DNA of 64,000 nucleotides from Strobilurus pachycystidiatus (taxonomy: Eukaryota; Basidiomycota; Agaricomycetes; Agaricales; Physalacriaceae), in NCBI GenBank assembly GCA_019915135.1, contig JAHLMK010000019.1, forward strand, positions 372,001 through 436,000, read 5' to 3'. Shown piece after piece: positions 59,470 through 64,000 of the stretch. Positions within the stretch are counted from its first letter, which is position 1. Each line of letters begins with the position of its first letter. A program made the position numbers and the translations under genes. Under the pieces are notes generated by a model. That model made no database searches. It was not told the origin of the DNA and saw only the letters and a program-made list of their open reading frames with translations.

Positions 59470-59880
59470 ATGGCATATTCCGATGGTTTCAATTCCAGTC
59501 CGAGGCCCTCATCGTCGTTCCGAACGACGTCGAGGACATTCCGTTCACGATCCGGCGTTTGCCGGATCGTGATCGAGAGCTTTTGCTCGTCCTTCGTTGC
59601 CTCCTACGATGATGGCACGTCAACGCCGACGTGCCATCCAGCCCCAGACTCATGTCTGGGGTCTTCCTTCTCCCTCTGGCGCTTGCCCCACCGCCTCTGG
59701 ACCCGCGACATCGTCTCCACGGCTACCGACAGCCGTGGATGACGTTCAGGATTCTTCTAGCGCGTCAGCTGCCGCCGACGACGCTGCCCGCAAGGCGCAG
59801 GACGACGCCGAAGACGGAAAGCCTCCCAGATGCAATTTCCTGGGTTGGCTGGGTGTAGCAGACGCGCGGGCGAGGTAGAG
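59470..59880 (+). repeat. Element-internal diverged repeat, copy 1
   Basis: Shares order and words with 62500-62780: a CGAACGACGTCGAGGACATT-like start, CATCCAGCCCC, and CGTCTCCACGGCTACC followed by GTGGATGACGTTCA. In one frame both copies encode RRR-x-IQP ... SPRL-x-T-x-VDDVQ, so an element-borne coding region was probably duplicated and then decayed. Confidence 0.6.
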
Positions 59881-60429
59881 AGAGCGGGAGCAGAGGCGGG
59901 ACGGGACATCGGGAACGGCGGCCCAGCGGGACGGCAGCGCACCGGTGCGCCCCCCTCTCATCTCATTTCCTTCATTTTTCATTCCTTTTCTTTTTCTCTT
60001 TCCCCGTCGCCCCCACCCACTTCCCAATTTTCGCCCAAGTCGAGATGCCGCCGGCACCTAAGGCCACGTCGGCCTCACGTGCCGGTTGGTTTATATTTCG
60101 ATCGCTCCTTTTTCCTTTTCGTTCTCTCACCACCACGACCCAGCCACCTCAACCCTCTCGCCCACGACGACTGATGCCTAGCGCACAGTTGTCGTCTCTT
60201 GCTGAGGCCTAGCGCCCAGTACTCTCCGGTAGTGGTGCCCAGCGCACACTCCCTGCATCGAGCGTCGCATACGTCTTCATGCATGGTGCGTGTATTCTTC
60301 TTTTTCATCTATCATAATGGTATATTAATATCGGGCCTCCACTCTTGCGTAGTGGAGCTCAATCACACCAACGCCGCCAATAGCATGACGACGCGAACCT
60401 GCGACAAATACAGCAAGCCCGACCCAGCA

Positions 60430-60785
60430 AGACGATTGACGAGCAAGAAACCTGAGGACGAATACGAAGCACAACGCACGAGAACTCGAGGACGAAAGGA
60501 CGAGCCCGACGCACGAGCCTGACGCACGAGGACAAGCACCACTCTTGAGTACGAGCACAATGGACGAGGACGAGCAGGACGGACGAGCATAACGGACGAG
60601 GACGAGCACCACTCCCGAGCATGAGAATTCGAGGACGAGCCCGACGCACGAGGACGAGCATAACTCTCGAGGACAAGCACGATGGACGAGGACGAGCACA
60701 ACGGACGAGCATAACGGACGACGACGAGCACCACTCCCGAGCAAGAGCAAGACACCTGAGGACCAACAAGACAGCGACGACGAAC
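60430..60785. repeat. GACGAGCA-type minisatellite
   Basis: About 350 bp of imperfect units built on ACGAGGACGAGCA with interspersed CACTCCCGAGCA. It keeps long open frames on the minus strand only because of the repeat. Confidence 0.75.
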
Positions 60786-61409
60786 ATTAATATATTCTCT
60801 AGTACAGTACATTATAGTCTGTATATCACCTGTCTCTATCTTTAGTTCACTGGCAATGTTATTGGTATTGGTTCTGATTATCTTTGTGTTCGGGGTGATT
60901 TGTTGTCACAAGCCAAGCTGCTTGGATTGGATACAAGTACAGGGTTAATTGAGAAGTTCCTGAGGATGCTTTAGGACACTTTATGAGCACTTCGAGTAGT
61001 ATTCATAAGCAAATGCTAAGCATCCGAAAAGTCCTATGACAGGGCTTTATATAAAGGTTAACGGAGACAATGACTTAATGATACTTACAAAGTGTTCACA
61101 AAGCTGCATGAAAGCTACTCAAAGTGTCTTATGGTGCTTTGAAACACATGTCTCGCTTAACCTTTGTGTCAAGCATTTTAGCTGCTTTGGAGCTTGACAA
61201 CCTTTGAAAGGCTTTTACTCTCTTTAAATTACTTCAATTCCATATGGTGTTTCCAGATGGTGCAGGGGGTGCAGGAATTGATTGAAATGGTGGTGGACCA
61301 GGGCTCCGTCCAGGGATCGTCCACGGAGTGAAACCTGAGGAGAAGTCAGTAATGCCATTCCCAGCAGCAGAAGCTGGGGAAAGCGATTGAATGAAACCAA
61401 AAAAAAGGG

Positions 61410-61830
61410 AGGACTGAATGGCGCTGCTCGCGAGCAGACAAGCAGCGCCGCAGTCGTCTGCAACAGTCCACGCAGAGGCCCATTCCGGGCTTGCGACGGG
61501 GTGGAGATGCCTGGCGTTGAGTGGTTACGCCTACGGCGCCGTCGAATGAACGACAACGCGCCCGCTTGGCTGCTCGCCAGCAGGCGAGCAGCCCCGTATC
61601 CCACCGCCGCCCTGCGAGCAGAGCCCACCCCGGGGTTCCTTCGGGGCCGCCGCTGCTCGGCGTCGGCTAGCTACATCGACGGGGGTTCACAAGATCAAAA
61701 AAAAAACGCACCTGGATGCGCTGCTCGCCAGCAGACGAGCAGCGCCGTATCCAGCCGCCACCGTCCTTGCAGAGCCCACGCCGGGGTTGCCACGGCGCTG
61801 GCGTGTCTTGACGTCGACTCCTGAGGTCGA
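61410..61830. repeat. Imperfect tandem repeat of about 150 bp, three copies
   Basis: Each copy has GCTGCTCGCCAGCAG, CGAGCAGC, CCGTATCC.GCCGCC and CAGAGCCCACCCCGGGGTT or close variants, at about 61430, 61570 and 61725. The first copy is the most diverged. The region lies inside the large element. Confidence 0.6.
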
Positions 61831-62499
61831 CGGCGCCTGTTTTTCGCGAGCTGCTGCCCGTCGTCGGGGGCTTACGCGGTCGTCCCATTCCGGGTCGTAT
61901 CCGGGGCTCTGGGAGCTGGAGACAGGAGAAGACAGCGCCGAGAGGTAGCGCGTCGAGTTTGGCGGTGGTTGCGAACCAGCCGGCGATGTGGTCGTGTGGG
62001 TGGTGGTGGTTGGAAGCAGAGGAACGACGCCGAACAGCGGTCGATCACTGTTCGGATCGTTCGGTCCGGCTCTCCGCCCGTCGTTCAAGACGACGTAGAG
62101 GCCGAACGGCGAAGGCGGGGCCACTGAAACTTAGCAGAAGCTAGAAAGGATGATTAGTAGCACCTTTGCTGAAGAATGTCAAAAACCTTTACACTGTGAG
62201 TACATGATCGTATAGATGTTTGTAGTTACATGCCTTTGGTGAATGTAAACTGGTAAGACATAGTTATGCGTCGGCCACAGGAAACGGACTGGCTTGAAAT
62301 TTGGCATGGCAATGGAATGTATAATTGCAAGCTATTTCATGTTGCTACATCTTCAAATTTGTATTTGCTCCGCCGTCGAGCTCGACGCCGAGCTCGATGA
62401 TCAAATGATCAGTTCAATGCGTAGCGTACAGTATTATGATGGATACAATTGAACTACATATGATGGAGTACATGTTACTACATGTGTCTGAGTACGTCT

Positions 62500-62780
62500 C
62501 GGGCACTCGGAATGAGCAGACTCGCGGCCAACGCGTTCAACGTCGTCGCGCACGACGATCGGATTCACCGGTCCGATCGTCCGAGCAACGATCGAGCTCG
62601 CTCTTTGCCTCCTGCCACCACAGCAGGACGGCGAGGACGCTGCATCCAGCCCCGGCGCGCTTGTGGGGCCCTCCCGCCACCCTTCTCTCTCGATTCTCGG
62701 ACGTTTTGGAGGCCGGCACCGTCTCCACGCCTCGCGACTGGCGTGGATGACGTTCAACTTTACTCGTTCGCGTAAGCCGT
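62500..62780 (+). repeat. Element-internal diverged repeat, copy 2
   Basis: Second copy of the repeat at 59470, direct orientation; the best kept part is GCATCCAGCCCC to GGCGTGGATGACGTTCAA. Confidence 0.6.
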
Positions 62781-64000
62781 CGTTCGTCGACGCAGCCAGT
62801 TGAAGAAGCCTTCAAATGAGGCGTCTACGAATCTGGATGACGCTGGCGAGGCCGACAAAGGGTTTGAGAGGGTGTGAGCGCCACGGATGCGACTACCCGG
62901 GCGCGGCGGACGGTTTGGGCCTGGCAGAATGCCCACGGGGTTCTGCCAGGCAGGTATGCAGCTTTATTCTTGATTTCGGAACTCTCTCCATGGACGGTGG
63001 TGCCGTCACGCCCGGACAACGACAACAACACCGACGACGACGCGACGAGCATCAGTGGCGTACAACAACAACGACGCTCAGACCCGCGGGCTCCACCCGC
63101 GGCCATCTTGTACAGTGATCCGAATCCTCAAGATTCGCATCGGCCCATGGCGAATCTCGCTTGCGCATGCACCACCGGTGGAGTACAGCGAGGACCCATG
63201 CTATGCCGGAACACCACACCCACACCCCCTGCAATTGGAACCTCGGGAGGTTCGAGTCCTCCGAGGGGGTATCATATCATGTTCTGCTCAGTATGCGCGC
63301 CGACGCGCACGTTCCATTTCTTGCTATTCCCAACATGACGTCACCCGGGCTTCGGTTCCGGGTGCCGTGCGCCCCACCGACATCCAAACTGCTGGGCACG
63401 CATCCAGCCATTCCCGCCATACGTTTATGAAACAAATTATATAGACGTGTTGTAGATACTAATTTATATTATATGCTGCATCTATAACAGAAAATTGAGT
63501 GCGTCAAAATTATATTCACATTTATCCAAGTGCGGCGGGGCCCATCCAGCCCCCGCCACACTTCAATTGTCCCGCTGAGGGTATCAAAAATTCCCATATA
63601 TATCTAGGAATGCCCGTCTGGCAGTGCGCCACATTCTGAGTCCCCAGATACCCATCCCGCCCATGATTCATGTCTCCCACCCGCCCTAATGAGTGACCTA
63701 CCCATTTGGGATGGTGGGAAAGTCCCGATACCATCCGCAAACGGTTTCCCAAGTCGGAGGACCCAACCCGCCCAGATAATGAAATTATTATCTAAGAAAA
63801 TATAATAAATCCCGCCCCCAACAGCCAGGAGGCGGGATTTGACAGTGAGCAGAGAGCGGGTGCCAGTGATGAGCCCATCCCCTACCCGCTCAATACAGTG
63901 GTCACGGCCAGTCACATCCAGCCCGCCTGCCATTTTGATAACTAGTCCATTTGGACTGTATAATGTATTGAAAAACTCAGGCCATTGGGCTTAATTCATA

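Larger units (their letters stand above)
56338..64000. mobile_element. Large transposon with long inverted ends, cut by the window edge
   Basis: The left arm (56338 to about 56730) matches the reverse complement of the last part of the window (about 63525-64000). The outer 60 bp agree well: TATGAA, AGCCCAATGG, CTGAGTTT, CAATACATTATACAG and CCAAA-GG-CT occur in order in both. Further in, both arms share AGTGTGGCG and GCTGGATGG and are dense in GGGCGGG-type motifs. The enclosed 6.8 kb is GC-rich with no host-like gene, several diverged internal repeats and only weakly coding frames. The superfamily cannot be named because no transposase catalytic motif is visible and the right boundary lies outside. 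Confidence 0.6.

Noticed and set aside
60325..60812. Long overlapping minus-strand frames rich in Arg, Ser, Val and Leu
   Set aside because: They arise from the GACGAGCA minisatellite, which lacks stops in several frames; not a gene.

Overview
The window reads as nuclear DNA of a filamentous basidiomycete, most likely an Agaricomycete. Genes are dense, on both strands, and cut by many 45-60 bp GT-AG introns. Several families are typical of that group: a DUF6533 membrane protein, the small secreted 'glycopeptide' family, a But2-like protein and a UbiA-type prenyltransferase remnant. Exons were joined by eye from frame continuity, splice sites and family similarity; no alignment or gene predictor was run, so extents are firmer than individual exon borders.

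Layout. 0-8.5 kb: a small chitin-binding-like protein, then the large voltage-gated calcium channel CCH1. 8.5-12.4 kb: two convergent Ste14/ICMT-like methyltransferase paralogs. 12.4-15.2 kb: a decayed gene followed by an intact unrecognised gene, both on the minus strand. 15.5-25.8 kb: three Cys/His-rich genes of one local family, a tRNA-Glu, a mitochondrial-type RNA-binding protein, and a 1.7 kb inverted-repeat element with an internal TTGAGTT-type repeat field. 26.2-30.2 kb: a long Ser/Pro-rich coiled-coil protein and a secreted glycopeptide gene with a repeat-bearing promoter. 32.2-34.4 kb: a tandem pair of paralogs sharing a CxxC...HxxxC module. 36-45 kb: an HMG-box regulator, a vacuolar/ER M28 metallopeptidase, a But2-like membrane protein and the CCR4-NOT subunit CNOT11. 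45-51 kb: a UbiA-type pseudogene, a 2-Cys peroxiredoxin and a sugar transporter. 51.5-55.5 kb: a DUF6533 protein and a CDK1-type kinase with an unusual N-terminal extension. 55.8 kb: a second tRNA-Glu with a small hAT-like MITE 30 bp downstream.

From about 56.3 kb to the window end the sequence changes character. Host-like genes stop, and GC-rich, repetitive, weakly coding sequence lies between two long inverted arms, the second running off the window. I read this as one large transposon, probably nested, cut by the window edge.

The host genes do not form an obvious metabolic cluster. The least explained parts are the three-member Cys/His family at 15.5-25.8 kb, the paired CxxC/HxxxC genes at 32-34 kb, and the large terminal element. 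Two gene remnants decay by nonsense codons with no obvious frameshift.
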